A stretch of 64,000 nt of DNA from Hemibagrus wyckioides (taxonomy: Eukaryota > Chordata > Actinopteri > Siluriformes > Bagridae), in contig NC_080734.1 in NCBI RefSeq assembly GCF_019097595.1, positions 4,083,392 through 4,147,391 on the forward strand. Reading direction: 5' to 3'. Of the stretch, positions 1 through 12,812 are shown piece by piece. The notes beneath the pieces were generated by a model. That model made no database searches. It had not been told where the DNA came from and saw only the letters and a list, made by a program, of their open reading frames with translations. Both the position numbers and the translations under genes were made by a program. Each line of letters opens with the position of its first letter. Within the stretch, counting starts at the first letter, position 1.

Positions 1-290
1 ACTTCCTGTCAAACGTGTGACTTGTGATGAACGTAACATAATTTAGTGATTCTTGTGAAAAGATTTTTATATTTTTCCTAAAATGTCTTCGATGATGTAG
101 CTCTCTCTACAACAACACAGACACGGGTCAGTTCTTTAACATGTTTGCTTCAATGTGAGAACTGTATAAATGATCTCCCCTTCAGCCACTGCTCGCAACC
201 TTGGGGTATCCCTGGACAATCAGCTGTCCTTTTTCTCCCATGTTACTAATGTCACACGCTCATGTCGGTTTCTTCTCTTCTCTTCCAATT

Positions 291-573
291 CTCCCATCAG
301 AAATAATGTAAATGTAGATAATCCGTTCCAGCTCCCAAAAATATGACCAATATTCCCGATATGAAGCGTATGTAAACTGCTTGCAAAGAACTGACCCAAG
401 CCAAGCATTCCATGTCAAGGCTCCTCACAGGAAGTCGTGCCACCAAGCTTGGGCTAAAAATAGAACAGACCGCCCACACCACCAGTCTGTCAACAAAAAC
501 ACACCCCAAAAATCACGTAGCTTTTGAACGCATGCTGAAGACAACGTTGGTCTCGTGGGTTGAGTCTTTCCAA
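291..573. repeat. 283-bp direct repeat, copy 1
   Basis: This stretch recurs almost unchanged at 1642-1929. Shared landmarks include AATCCGTTCCAGCTCCCAAA, CCCGATATGAAGCGTATG and AACGCATGCTGAAGACAACG. The first 40 bases also match, on the opposite strand, part of the repeat at 30170-30205, so the unit probably derives from an interspersed element. No convincing coding potential is seen. Confidence 0.85.
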
Positions 574-782
574 ACAGATTTCACTGACTGGGAAATAATT
601 AGTAAAATTTGGAAACTCTTTTCGCTTGGCTTGTGTGCCCATCTGTCATTTTTTACTTTAAAACTCGTACTAAATCTCATTTCAATGCAAACTCACATAA
701 AGCTAACGTAAGACAACAAACAAACAAAAACAAACAAATTCAATATTTATACTACAGCACTTACAGATGTTCTGTGTAAGGG
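574..782. other. no recognisable feature
   Basis: AT-rich spacer with a short CAAA-rich run near 717-740. I see nothing coding or structured in it. Confidence 0.5.
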
Positions 783-945
783 TCCTGGTGGCTCAGTGGT
801 AGTTTTCTCACCTGCCATGAGGAAAGCCCGGGTTCGATTCCCAGCCACTGGATGCAATGCCAGTTCCAAGCCTGGATAAAAATGGGAGGGTTGTGTCAGG
901 AAGGGAATCTGGCCAAGTTGTTGTGTGGACCAGTTGCTGTCTGCT
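783..945 (+). mobile_element. SINE with tRNA-Gly-like head
   Basis: The head resembles tRNA-Gly(GCC): an A-box-like GTGGCTCAGTGGTAG, an anticodon region CTGCCATGAG and a B-box GGGTTCGATTCC. It is followed by a non-tRNA body containing AATGGGAGGGTTGTGTCAGG. That body also occurs behind a different, tRNA-Glu-like head at 50384. The 3' boundary is approximate. Confidence 0.7.
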
Positions 946-1159
946 CTCCAGAGTGTATGAGGATATCCTTCGAGGGCTCTCTTTACTTAATCTGCACTAC
1001 TTGTTGAAAATGTCTGAAGAGTCTCGAGAGATTAAAGCGTCTCTTCCTCCCTCTCAGAGTACATCCCATATCACTCATGAGTCATTAGCATCCAGTAGAA
1101 GGAAAATGGAGCTCTGCTTCATAGGCATCCATTTCAACAAGCGTGTATTTCTTACAATT

Positions 1160-1560
1160 AAAGCGTAAAATTATGAAATCTGATTGGCTGAGCCATGCTT
1201 TAATGTTCAACCCTGATATATGGCGTATATAATAATCTGATATCACGTTTAAATCTTTGTCCTTCATCTTGATTAGCAACCAAAGCTATCTGATAACATT
1301 GTGGAATAACACGTTGTTGTTACCATAGCAACAGCTCCGCCTCGTTGACAGGGGTTTGTACAGCTGATGCTTTTCTTGATCTAAGACTAAGGATACACTG
1401 ATTTTGTGTTATTTAATAAATAAAACCTTGTAACTGTTGATGTGGTGATGAAGGAGTCTCTAGTGTCAGGATTTTGTGAACAATGTTTTATAAAGTTTAC
1501 ATGAAAGTCTTCTGGACAGAGGAGTTTACATGTGCTTTTCTGCTCACCATGGTTGTAAAA
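1160..1560 (+). repeat. interspersed repeat family 'GGAGTCTC', copy 1
   Basis: This region shares ordered blocks with 5790-6120 and 9690-9940: a CATAGCAAC-type block, ACAGGGGTTTGTA, and a GAAGGAGTCTC(C/T)AGTGTCAG block. The blocks keep their order and spacing, as expected of old copies of a non-autonomous element. The ends and superfamily are unknown to me. Confidence 0.5.
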
Positions 1561-1641
1561 AGTTACAGAACCTCAGCATATGAATTGAACTGGTTCTGGA
1601 GGCGAGTTCTTAAGGTGAAAATGTGTATTGTGAAATGAATT

Positions 1642-1929
1642 CTCCATCAGAAATAATGTAAATGTAGATAATCCGTTCCAGCTCCCAAAAAATTGACCAA
1701 TATTCCCGATATGAAGCGTATGTAAACTGTATGTCTGCTTACAAAGAACTGACCCAAGCCAAGCATTCCATGTCGAGGCTCCTCACAGGAAGTGGTGCCA
1801 CCAAGCTTGGGCTAAAAATAGAACAGACCGCCCACACCACCAATCTGTCAACAAAAACACCCCAAAAATCACCTAGCTTTTGAACGCATGCTGAAGACAA
1901 CGTTGGTATCGGGGGTTGACTCTTTCCAA
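1642..1929. repeat. 283-bp direct repeat, copy 2
   Basis: Second copy of the segment at 291-573, in the same orientation, about 1.35 kb downstream. It differs by a few substitutions and a short TATGTCTGCTTA insertion. It is followed by three copies of an AATAGGTATAA motif (1951-2020). Confidence 0.85.
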
Positions 1930-2104
1930 GCTAACAATACTTCACATAGAAATAGGTATAAATTTTATAACATTTATTAAAATAGGTATAATGTTTATAT
2001 TCACATAAATAGGTATAAATATATCCTAAGAGACAGCAAGTGTGATGACCCAGAAGTGTCTCAAAACTCAGGTGATAGCTCCCACTGGTGGTCAAGAGGG
2101 GAAG

Positions 2105-2236
2105 TGACTGGGGTAGTGTTACACTGGCGTTTGGTTCGGTTAGTTTGTATGTCGAAAATGCTTTGTATGCTGATGCAAGTTTCTTGCAAAATTTCGAAAA
2201 TTTGTAAGGGAGGGCATTCGTATACCGAGGTTCCAC
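2105..2236 (-). mobile_element. MITE fragment, TIR CAGTGGAACCTCGG family
   Basis: It ends in CGAGGTTCCACTG, the reverse complement of the terminus seen at 25513. The inner part, containing GAAAATGCTTTGTATGCTGA, is related to the inner part of the copies at 25513 and 30045. It is truncated at its other end. No coding capacity is seen. Confidence 0.6.
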
Positions 2237-2339
2237 TGCATCATTATGCTATTATACATCCTTCCTGGCAGCTCAAACCATTCATTCAAACCGAAAAGAA
2301 ACCCAAACCAGCCCACCAACATCCACGCCACGATTAAAG

Positions 2340-3255
2340 TCACAGATATCTGATTTTTTCTTTATGCTGATGTTTGTTGTGAAAATGACCTGAAGCTCTT
2401 GACCTGTATCTGTATGATTTTTCTACACTGTCCTGCTGCTCCACAATTGGCTGATTAGATAACCGCATGAATCAGCCGGTGTTCTTAATAAACTGGACAG
2501 TGAGTCTGTGGAATACTGTACTCCAGACCTCCCTGTTATGTGAAAATGATCCACGCTGGTGTGTGTTATTAGTCCAGCATGGTCCATTGTGTGTTTCTTA
2601 CATAACACACACCCTTCAGTGGTTTATTGCTTTAATTTAGTCCTGCTACCTCTTTTCTTTTTCTTTTTTTTACACAACACATAATAAGCAGGACCTTTTC
2701 ATAATGTATAACCAACCCTTGCTTTAGGAGGAAATAGATGAGACCGTGCACAGTGACCTCCTTCAGGCCCTTGTTCTTGTTTTTTTAATGGACCTCATGC
2801 CTTTCATTGTGAGCTGTGGCACTTTTCTCACCTTCTAATAACCTCTTTTTCTCCTCACACCCTCTTCTATACGTCTCACGCCTCTATGTCCTCCATCACA
2901 GCGGTCAAAATCTGCTGAATGTCACAACTTAGCAGGCGAATATAGTCCAAATTGTCTAGTAAGCTTTATAATATTATTTTTAAACCTGTTTTGTCCTCTA
3001 ATTCGAAGCTTGAAATAGTCTTGTGCTTCTTTATTTTAAGCATTTATTTAAAGAAATAAAGAAAAAGGAAGAAAAAAGCATCTGAAAAGGTTTTTTAAAG
3101 CTATGTTAGAGACATTAGATCATATTAAAAATATTTTCATTTGTTAAAATGTTGTTTTGTTGCAGTGAAGGGGGAAAGGCTTGTTGTTTTTTTATTTTAT
3201 GAGCTGTTTTTTTAATCATATTTGACAGGTGGTACAGTCTCACCAGCTCAATATT
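2340..3255. other. no gene recognised, AT-rich intergenic
   Basis: Unique-looking AT-rich sequence. It has no open reading frame with recognisable similarity and no clear repeat structure, apart from the (GT)n run that follows at about 3256-3280. Confidence 0.5.
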
Positions 3256-3550
3256 GTGTGTGTGTGTGTGTGTGTGTGTGATTAAATCTCCCTTGTGGAT
3301 ATTATCAGTGTGCATACTCAAACTGCTTTTCCAGGAATCCGTTCTCTGCAAAAACATGAGGTTGCGAAAAGAAAACATTCAATTCTCACCAAACTGCTTC
3401 CTGACGTGAACACGGGGGTCGAGTCGAGGCCGAGGCAGTTTCCACGTGATAAATGTATGCGACCGCTGAGGAATTTCTAACATCTGTGACAGGATCAGCA
3501 CATAGGACTAAATCAGGATTGATTATTGTTCTCATGATTGTGGAATTTGT

Positions 3551-3625
3551 TCTCCACGCCACGCCACGCCACTCCACACCACTCCACTCCACTCCACTCC
3601 ACTCCACTCCACTCCACTCCACTAT
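3551..3625. repeat. (CCACT)n pentanucleotide array
   Basis: Direct tandem repetition of CCACT, with CCACG variants at the left edge. The short frames on both strands that cross it are low-complexity artefacts. Confidence 0.95.
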
Positions 3626-3689
3626 CATGAGCTCATGAAATTTTGTCCAGTTTGGGTGAATCTGTGCTCATGATATCCTCAGATTTGGG

Positions 3690-3785
3690 ACAGTGGAAGC
3701 TCAAGTGGTCAAGGCTCTGGGTTGTTGATCAGAAGAGCAGGGTTCAAGCCCCATCACTGCTAAACTGCAAGGCCTTATAACAGCA
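3690..3785 (+). mobile_element. tRNA-like SINE head fragment
   Basis: It contains GGCTCTGGGTTGTTGATCAG and GGTTCAAGCCCC (B-box-like). The same phrase occurs in the fuller SINE at 44030-44230. It directly abuts the broken end of the Tc1 element at 3786, so the SINE sequence lies at the truncation point. Confidence 0.65.
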
Positions 3786-4784
3786 AGCTATAACAGCTTC
3801 AACTCTTCTGGGAAGGCTGTCCACAAGGTTTAGGAGTGTGTTTATGGGAATTTTTGACCATTCTTCCAGAAGCGCATTTGTGAGGTCACACACTGATGTT
3901 GGATGAGAAGGCCTGGCTCTCCACTCTAATTCATCACAAAGGTGTTCTATCGGGTTGAGGTCAGGACTCTGTGCAGGACAGTCAAGTTCATCCACACCAG
4001 ACTCTGTCATCCATGTCTTTATGGACCTTGCTTTGCGCACTGGTGCACAGTCATGTTGGAAGAGGAAGGGGCCAGCTCCAAACTGTTCCCACAAAGTTGG
4101 GAGCATGGAATTGTCCAAAATGTCTTGGTATGCTGAAGCATTCAGAGTTCCTTTCACTGGAACTAAGGGGCCAAGCCCAGCTCCTGAAAAACAACCCCAC
4201 ACCATAATCCCCCCTCCACCAAACTTTACACTTGGCACAATGCAGTCAGACAAGTACCGTTCTCCTGGCAACCGCCAAACCCAGACTCGTCCATCAGATT
4301 GCCAGATGGAGAAGCGCGATTCGTCACTCCAGAGAACGCGTCTCCACTGCTCTAGAGTCCAGTGGCGGCGTGCTTTACACCACTGCATCCGACGCTTTGC
4401 ATTGCACTTGGTGATGTATGGCTTGGATGCAGCTGCTCGGCCATGGAAACCCATTCCATGAAGCTCTCTGCACACTGTTCTTGAGCTAATCTGAAGGCCA
4501 CATGAAGTTTGGAGGTCTGTAGCGATTGACTCTGCAGAAAGTTGGCGACCTCTTCGCACTATGCGCCTCAGCATCCGCTGACCCCGCTCCGTCAGTTTAC
4601 GTGGCCTACCACTTCGTGGATGAGTTGCTGTCGTTCCCAAACACTTCCACGTTCTTATAATACAGCTGACAGTTGACTGTGGAATATTTAGGAGCGAGGA
4701 AATTTCACGACTGGATTTGTTGCACAGGTGGCATCCTATCACAGTTCCACGCTGGAATTCACTGAGCTCCTGAGAGCGACCCAT
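3744..4784 (-). pseudogene. Tc1-like transposase, 3'-truncated
   Basis: DDE transposase of the Tc1/mariner superfamily, which binds the inverted repeats and cuts and pastes the element at TA. I chose the start [10 protein letters not shown] at 4784 because it opens the N-terminal paired-like helix-turn-helix. The minus-strand frame is also open upstream to 4868, but that lies in the terminal region. Visible landmarks are the GRPR linker, WSDE (first Asp), FQHD (second Asp) and PDLNPIE (Glu). Compared with the copy at 56690 it lacks two codons just after DELE. The last ~14 residues read through into unrelated SINE-like sequence because the element is truncated. Confidence 0.9.
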
Positions 4785-4918
4785 TCTTTCACAAATGTTT
4801 GTAAAAACAGTCTGCATGCCTAGGTGCTTGATTTTATACAACTGTGGCCATGGAAGTGATTGGAACACCTGATTCTGATTATTTGGATGGGTGAGCGAAT
4901 ACTTTTGGCAATATAGTG
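3786..4918 (-). mobile_element. Tc1-like transposon, 3'-truncated copy
   Basis: Same family as the complete element at 56556-57803. The outer end at 4918 keeps the terminal inverted repeat (reads CACTATATTGCCAAAAGTAT on the minus strand) followed by a TA. The other end is lost: homology with the complete copy stops at about 3786 inside the last transposase codons and SINE-like DNA follows. Without a second inverted repeat this copy should not be mobilisable. Confidence 0.93.
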
Positions 4919-4920
4919 TA

Positions 4921-5550
4921 TGTAAGGAGTCTACTATAGATTTATTACATAACTGACAGAAAGGCTCAGGAGGCTTAATTCTTAAAATAACACTTAATAT
5001 TTCATATTCCTTTGTGTAATATCACCAAACTGTTTGGTTTCTTTATTTGTGTATTCACAGGGTGTGTTTTTGCAAAGCTTCTTACCGTTTTTGTGTGTTT
5101 CAGGGGGTTTCTCACTTCATTCTCCTCTTCAGGAGGAGAAATGCTGCTCAGTTGGGTTAAAGTCTGCTAATTGATTGGTCAGTTGATTGACCAGTTGTTT
5201 TGCTGCACGATGAAGTTCCTCCTAATTCATTCAGATGCATTTTTGTGTAAGTTGTCAGACAGAATGTTTCAGAGTTCATCCTGTTGCTGCCATCATGAGC
5301 TTCATCATCAATAACGATTAGTTATAGAGAACGTTCCAGAAGCATCCATGCAAGCTCAGGCCATGACACTACTACCACCACTTTTCACAGATGAACTTGT
5401 ATGTTATGGATCATAAGCAGATCCTTTCTTCCTCCACACAGAACATTTATGGCTCGTCTCTTTATTTCCGATCTTTTGGCTCATATTCACCTGTTCACCC
5501 GATCCCGATTTTCTTCAGTGCATAGCAAAAACAAAAACAAACAAAAAAAA
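4921..5550. other. no recognisable feature
   Basis: Intergenic sequence with no convincing coding or repeat signal that I can name. Confidence 0.4.
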
Positions 5551-5590
5551 GACCTTGCCATTCCAATACTTTTGGAGGGGACTATATATG
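5551..5590 (-). mobile_element. Tc1-like terminal inverted repeat remnant
   Basis: CCATTCCAATACTTTTGGAG closely resembles the outer repeat of another fish Tc1 family. No transposase is next to it, so it is a solo terminus or an internally deleted relic. Confidence 0.5.
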
Positions 5591-5789
5591 CTGTATGTCT
5601 TCCCTCAAGCAACAGGAAGCTATTTAAACTCCCATCAAACATTTTTTTCATATATTTAGAGCAGCTGAAATGCTTCAACATCATCATGCACATGATCAAA
5701 ATGGTGGAATCCGATCTGACCAATCTGATCCAATGTTAGCAGACTGCTCCAATAAATCAAGACTATCACGTCATTCACTACTAATTATA

Positions 5790-6120
5790 CCAAAGCACTG
5801 TTGGATTCTCCACTCTGATTGGTCAGGTGGTATTGATTAGGCCGCTCTCAGTCCAATGCAGCTAGAAATCAGTGGTTTACATTACTGCACTCTTTCCAAT
5901 ACTGTTTCCATGGTAACAGCTCATTCACAGGGGTTTGTATGGCAGACGCTCAACATATGATAGGATTTACTTTCTTCTTTTTTATTATTTAATGATGAAA
6001 AACATAGAATCGTTGACATGGTGACGTTTTCTTTCTGAAGAGACGTCTGTGTAACATTTACGGAAGGAGTCTCCAGTGACAGCAGAAGAGTTTACACGTG
6101 ACAAGCTAACTTCTCTTCCT
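5790..6120 (+). repeat. interspersed repeat family 'GGAGTCTC', copy 2
   Basis: It shares CATGGTAACAGCTC, ACAGGGGTTTGTATGG and GAAGGAGTCTCCAGTG, in that order, with the copies at 1160 and 9690. It starts near a CTGATTGGTCAGGTGG block that is also seen, diverged, at 9720. Confidence 0.5.
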
Positions 6121-6479
6121 TTTATTTTATTTATTTGTTTTTGTTTTTTAACTGCAACAAATAGAAATAAATATAAAATAAAAGAAGCTGGTGAGGGAAT
6201 GATTGCTTATCAGTCTTATAACATAACAACATAACAACATAACGTTAATGTATAAACATAAAAAGTAACTATATACAGATAGTTTTTAATTTTGTAAGAA
6301 TTAAAATGTAATTAATTGCAGGGCAAATTGCTGTGGTATAAAAGGAATAAAAGGCTTTCCAGCATCTTACAGGCTTAATTCAGATTTCAAGCTGTTTTTC
6401 CCTTTCATATCTCCTAGAAACGTGTTCACTACAGGGTTAATAATCAATAAGATCAACAGAATCAATAACCATGGCTGAT

Positions 6480-7138
6480 CTGGACTCCGGGCTCGTGCGC
6501 CTGGTCTCTAGAAGCTGTTTATGCTCCTGATGAAGCTCGTTTTTGAGGAAGAGGAGGAGGAGGAGTGGCTCTGTGGTTGTCCTGCTCCTCCTCTTCTTTC
6601 CCTCTGGTGCACTAGAGAAAGGTTATTCATTTGGATAAAACAGCAGCACCTCCTGTCCTCTTGTAGTTTCCTCTACAGCTTTCAGTATATAAGGATTTGC
6701 TTATAAGGTATGATTTGGTGGCTTTTTCTGTGCATTTCCATTGTGAGCGCGCGCGCGCGTTAGGAATAATGATCCTGTCCAATCCGCGTCATGAACGCGC
6801 TATGACACGCTATAACGCTTCAGACCGTGCACCATGTTATATTATGTGATGTGATATTATCATATAAGTGCGTATGCATAATGATGCTTCCTCTAAGCGT
6901 TGCTTTTCCTCTGCTGTGCTTGTGCAGGAATGGGTGTTTTGAGACAAGGGGAATGAATTACTAAGGTTTTTCCGGACATCTCGGGGTTAATATGGACATT
7001 TCGTGCACTTCAGTGATCCTCGCTGGACCTGGTCTTCATCAGTGCGCACGGGCGCGCACGCCGCGGCGGTGTCTCCGTGTCCTCAGCGCCGCTCTCGTGA
7101 TGGAGGTCTGGATGCTCCACCAGGCATGAGGCAGCAAC
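6480..7138 (+). promoter_or_regulatory. gpr176: CpG-enriched 5' region of gpr176
   Basis: CpG frequency rises sharply here compared with the flanks (a run of GC dinucleotides at about 6748-6758, then many CGs through exon 1). A TATATAAG motif lies at 6686-6693, about 450 bp before the start codon. The transcription start and any 5' UTR intron cannot be fixed from sequence; a plausible splice acceptor, TTGTGCAG, ends near 6928. Confidence 0.45.
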
Positions 7139-7337
7139 ATGGACGTGGACGCTTGGCTTGCTCTCACCGAGAACGCGACGGCGAGGTCCACGGGCTCCCC
7201 GAGCCTCTCCCCGGGGCTGGTGAACTCCAGCTCGGCGGCGGTGAGCGTGTGGAGAGACGCGGAGCAGCCGGAAGAGAGAGCGTACCGAGACTTCGCCATC
7301 TCCGCTCAGCTCCTCATCCTCGCTGGCTCTCTGTTAG
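7139..7337 (+). CDS. gpr176: gpr176 coding exon 1
   Basis: Encodes residues 1-66 and the first base of Gly67: the extracellular N-terminus (N12 and N29 sequons) and the first part of TM1. It ends at a G|GTAAG donor, phase 1. Confidence 0.93.
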
Positions 7338-10300
7338 GTAAGAAAACATCACTGCAATCACACCATCAGAATATATTAATGAAAAAAAAAGCAATAAATA
7401 CTTATATTAACACCATATATTAAACAATTTACACGCCCATCTAATTAAAACGATATTAATTTAAATTTTTTTGCCATTATTTTTTGTTATTATTATAATA
7501 ATTATTAAAATTGTTATTTAAATGACACGATATGTAAGGTAAGGTTTTTTTTTCCTTCTAAAAATAAATATTAAAAACATAAAAAATATATACTATAAAA
7601 TATTCTACAAACAGGTTAGGAATGTTACATGATATAGCTGAGGGTCTAAAATGATGATGATGATGATGAATAAGACTAAAGAGCAGCCGAGGCCAGAATA
7701 ATGGTTTCTTATATATATTTTTTAAAACCAACAGCCTACTGACTTCTCCAGTTTGGACATAAGTGTGTGTGTGTGTATGTGTGTGCGTGTGTGTGTGTGT
7801 GTGTGTATGTGTGTGCGTGTGTGTGTGTGTGTGTGTGTGCGTGTATATGTGTGTGCGTGTGTGTGTGTGTGTGTATTGGTTCTTCTGACGGACCTGCTGT
7901 AGATCACTGCAATAAAGTTGTTCTAAGGAATCTCTGTGTAGAACCTTACAGAGTATTGGTTCTTCTAATGGACCTCTATGTAGAATCCTACAACCCTTGT
8001 TGTTCTAAGGGGACTCTGCAGAACCCCACAACTAAGTATTTTTTGCTCCTAAGGGACTCCAACAGAGTATATGATGTTCTTCTTGTAGGAACCTCTCTGT
8101 AGAACCCTACAACAGAGCATCTGTTCTTCTAATGGACCTTTGAGTAGAACCCTGCAATAGAGTATTAGTAAAACCCTAAGTTCTAAGTGACTGGAGTATT
8201 TGTTATTCTAAGGGACTTGTTTGCAGAACCCTACAACACAGTATTTGTTCTTCGAATGGACCTTTATGTAGAACCTTACAACTGCGCATGATTCTTCTAT
8301 GGATCTTTGTGTAGAACCTAAAAACAGAGTATTGGCTCTGCTAATGGACCTCTGAGTAGAACCCTGCAACAAACACTTCTTGTTTTTCTAATGAACCTCT
8401 TTGTAGAACCATACAACACTACTACTGGTACTAAGTACTGGTTCTCCTACTGGATCTTTATGTAGAACCCTCAAACAGTGTATTGGTTCTTCTAATGGAA
8501 CTTTATGTAGAACCCTACAACAGAGTATTGGTTCTTCTAATGGAACTTTATGTAGAACCCTACAACAGAGTATTGGTTCTTCTAATGGAACTTTATGTAG
8601 AACCCTACAACAGAGTATTGGTTCTTCTAAAGGAACTTTATGTAGAACCAAGAGTATTTACTCAGAAAAGGCTTCATCTTCAGTAAGTGCTTTATCCTGA
8701 TCAGGATCACAGTAGATCTGAAGTCTGTCACTGGAATACTAGTGTGAGGCCGGAGTGTCCGTTACAGCACCAGTCCATTACAGGGAATGTCTCATTCACA
8801 CCTAGGGGGCATGTAGCAGAGTGTTTTGGGAATTATTGAGGAACCTAGAGAACTCTAAGGAAGCCCTCATAGATACGAGGAGAACATGTGGAACTCCAGA
8901 CAGGAAGTGACCTGAGCTCAGGATGGACCTGGTTGTTAGAGTTCTTTCTCAAGATGAAGAACCCTGAATGAGTGTGTGTGTGTTTACTGGTGTCCCATTG
9001 AAAGTGTATTCCCGACAGTGTTCCTGGGATAAGCTCTGGGTTCATCACAATTCCCTAAACCTTCCTTGTGGTTCATTAATTAATGAAACATTTTACTCGT
9101 TGGTGAAAATCACTCCGCTTCACATCCAGCCGTTTGTCGTGTTTTATTCCTTTCATAAATAATTCAGAATGAAGTGATGATGAAATGATAAGTGCTAAGT
9201 GTCAAAGGCAGAGAAAAAAGAAGAGAAGAACTTCTCCATATAAAGGGTTATGGAGTTTATTTTGTACGTTTGGTCGTGTGAAATCTGTAAAGAATAAACC
9301 ATGATATAACATCCATACGCCTGGTCCAGCTGAAACAGGAAGCGTGTCTTATATATAAATAAAAAAAAAACACCTTTATTTTGTAATGGTGTTGGGGGGG
9401 TGTAAACTTTTGCCCCAGCAATGATTAACATTGCCTGAACACCTGAGGTGCTGATTTGCATCCAGTCGAACCCGGGGTTAATTAGTGGTCAGGGATTTGG
9501 CTGTAATTGCTGAGTAACTGCAGGGGAAAATGATTTAGGAGCATGTTTTCTGTAATAAGCTGAAAATAATGTGGGCTGGAACAGATGGCCAAGAAAAACC
9601 CTCCTTCTGCTGTGATTATAAAAACTCAGAGCGTGAATAATTAAGAGCGGCCGTTTTATCTCTCTCTCTCTCTCACACGCTATTGGTCAGGTTTACCTCA
9701 GCGCTGTGGAGTTCTCCGTTCTGATTGGTGGGAAGGTGTCCGTTAGTCAGAACAGCACAGGGATGTTCATCTCAATGTTAACGCGCTCGTTCTGATACGT
9801 TATTGTTTCTATAGCAACCACGTATGTAATTGTTTTGTGTGAGGATGTTTATTAGAGTTATGGAAGGAGTCTCCAGTGTCAGTGATTTTAATCAAAGTTT
9901 TCTCTCACCTTCAGGACAGAGAGCTTTCTTGGTAACATGGTTTTTTTATTTGTTTGTTTTTGTTATGTTTTTTGTTTTGTTTTATTTTTATGCTTTTTGT
10001 TTTTGTTTGTTTGTTTTTGTGTTTATTTTTTGTTATGGTTTTTTGTTTTGTTTTGGTTTCTGTTTGTTTGTTATGTTTTTTGTTTTAGTTTTGTTTTATT
10101 GATTGTTTGGTTTTGTTAGTTTTTATTTATTTTTTATTAGCTTTTTGTTTATTTTTTAAATGTTTGTTTTGTTTTTTGTTTGTTTTTTTGCTATGGTTTT
10201 TGTTTTAGTTTTGTTTTATTGCTTGTTTGTTTTTTATTTTGTTTTATTTTGTTTTTGTTTGTTTGATTTTTTTTGTCTTTTAAGAGAAAAAACAAAGTTT

Positions 10301-11388
10301 GTTGAATGAAGGACTGTTTACAGCCACTATAGTGTGAGCGAGAACAGGAACTGATTTCTTTTCTACACCTTACATTAATTACTGTAGCGATTAACTTATC
10401 AAATGTATGATTTAGAATCGTTAAATAATTGAGAATACTTTAATTAATTAGATATTGTAATGTTTTGGCAAACTGCTCTGTGTCACACTGTGTTTTTATT
10501 CCTTCAGCTCTGATTTATTCATCACTTGCTCCATTTAAATCATTCAGGAGAACACGGCGGCGTCAGAACAGTGTTTCACATCAGAGCTGACTAACAGGAG
10601 CAGATTATAAATTTATTAAAGACGCTGTGCAGGATTCGACGCCCTCTTAGGTCTCAGTTTAAGCTCCTTTTTTTCTCTTTGCCCGTTTTATTCAGTAGCG
10701 TAAATGCTTCAGTGTTGAACCCAGCGCTCGATGTGTCCTAGTGGAGACGAATGGAAACAGTAAACACCGGTGAGGCTGATGTTTTCCTCCGTCTCTCGCT
10801 AATATCTCACCCTCATTTCCATCTGCTGTGTTCTGTAATCTAATGGACCTGCTCATGGTCCCTTCCTGAAACTGCCTCTTTTACACGATTAGCATTTACG
10901 TCCTGCGCTAATCTGCCTGCTGGAGTCTTTGCTCTTTTCTAAACAGTGGCTTAATTGTGTTCAAAAATAAAAAGTAATCCCCTGTGAGGTCTCTGGAATC
11001 ACTCGGTTTGGATTTGGGGATTTTGATCAGCTAATGTTTTTCACGTGCTTGTTTGCTTGCTTCTTTTTCATCCTTTTTTAAAGTCCATGGAAATGTGTAA
11101 CATTCTGGAAAATCTAGGAAGTGTTTACTAATACAGTAGGTTTATATGTATGTAAAAATAGATCTGTCTGTATGTCTGCCTATCTGTCTGTCTGTCTCTG
11201 TATGTCTGCCTTTCTGTATGTCTGTCTTTCTGTATGTCTGCCTATCTGTCTGTCTGTCTGTCTGTCTGTCTGCCTATCTGTCTGTATGTCTGCCTATCTG
11301 TCTGTCTGTCTGTATGTCTGCCTATCTGTCTGTATGTCTGCCTATCTGTCTGTATGTCTGCCTATCTGTCTGTCTGTCTTCCTATATG

Positions 11389-11475
<87 letters not shown>

Positions 11476-12780
11476 GTCTGGGTTCTCTGGTTTCCTCCAC
11501 CAGTCCAAAGGTATGTGTTTAGGGAATTTAGGGCATCTGTGAATTTTCTGTAGTGTGTAAATGTGTGTGTGATTGTGCCCTGTGATTTATTGGCACCCTG
11601 TCCAGGATCTTGTGCCCTGAGTCCCCTGGGATAGTCTCCCTGAGACCCTGTGTAGGATAAGAACCACAAAATATGGGTGTATGCATGTATGGATGGATGG
11701 ATGGACGGATGGATATTTCTCCATCCACCTCTGCTTCAGTGGAAAATATTCAGAAACCTTTACTGAATGTGAAATTATAAGCATGATGATAAATAACAAG
11801 GCGAAACCGAAATCCCAAGGCTGTGCAATTTGAGTCTTAGACAAAGATGATGAAATTTCGAACAGTATCCGAAGCTTCTGCTGAAGGTTTTTACACTGTG
11901 GATGCTGCAAAAAATCACACAAAACCTCATAATGCAGAATATAAATACATCAGGAAGGCTTTTATAAGCACAGTGTGACTCACCGAATCAAATCAAATCG
12001 AATCAAATTGAATCAGATGTCCTTGTGATTCCTCTTCCAGAGAGTGAGTGTAATGGTTTGGTCGTCTTGCTCCGTCGTTACTGAAGAGTGTTGTGATGAT
12101 GGCTTGGTGTTGTTATGACGAATGTTTGCTCTGTCACTTTTATGTCAGATTGATTCTGGTTTCCTAGCATTGGCGTAAAAACATAACGAGTCGATTTGAT
12201 TCACTCTATATACGTCCAGAGGTCATTCCTGTCAGCATAATCTCTCCTCCGTCACAGCAGGTACATTTCATACAGGTTTAGAAATAAAAAATAACCTTGC
12301 ATGCTGGAGCATGAACATCCGACGTGAATAAAAATGTTCACTGAAGCGGTACTTTTTATTGAGTCATAAGCTTTTCTTTAGTTCAGTAAAACTGACAAGA
12401 GGAATAGCTGCAGCATGCTGATACATCTGTTCAAATTTACTGCAACTGAAAAAATAAATTACAAATAAATTAAATATAATATAATTATAATTATATATAA
12501 TTATATATATATATAAACAAACAAACACAAATAAATGAAATAAATTAACACTTTTTATATAACTTTTTGTTCAACAACGCTGGAAAAAATTAACAGGGTG
12601 TTTTTTAATTTAAATGAAAGGAAAAATTTATTTTAAAAAAAAGTTATAGAAAAAGTAATAGAAAAAAGTTATAAAAAAGATTTTTCACTTTCTCAATAAA
12701 AAAACATTTTATGTCATAACCGGCAGTTTTCATTTGTGCAAAGCAAAATGAGTAAATTAATGAATGAACAAATAAGCAAA

Positions 12781-12812
<32 letters not shown>

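Noticed and set aside
783..852. Functional tRNA-Gly gene
   Set aside because: The acceptor stem does not pair well and the SINE body follows directly; it is a SINE head.
7003..7341. 112-codon frame overlapping gpr176 exon 1
   Set aside because: It is in a different frame from the receptor, Arg/Pro/Gly rich from high CpG, and has no homology I recognise.
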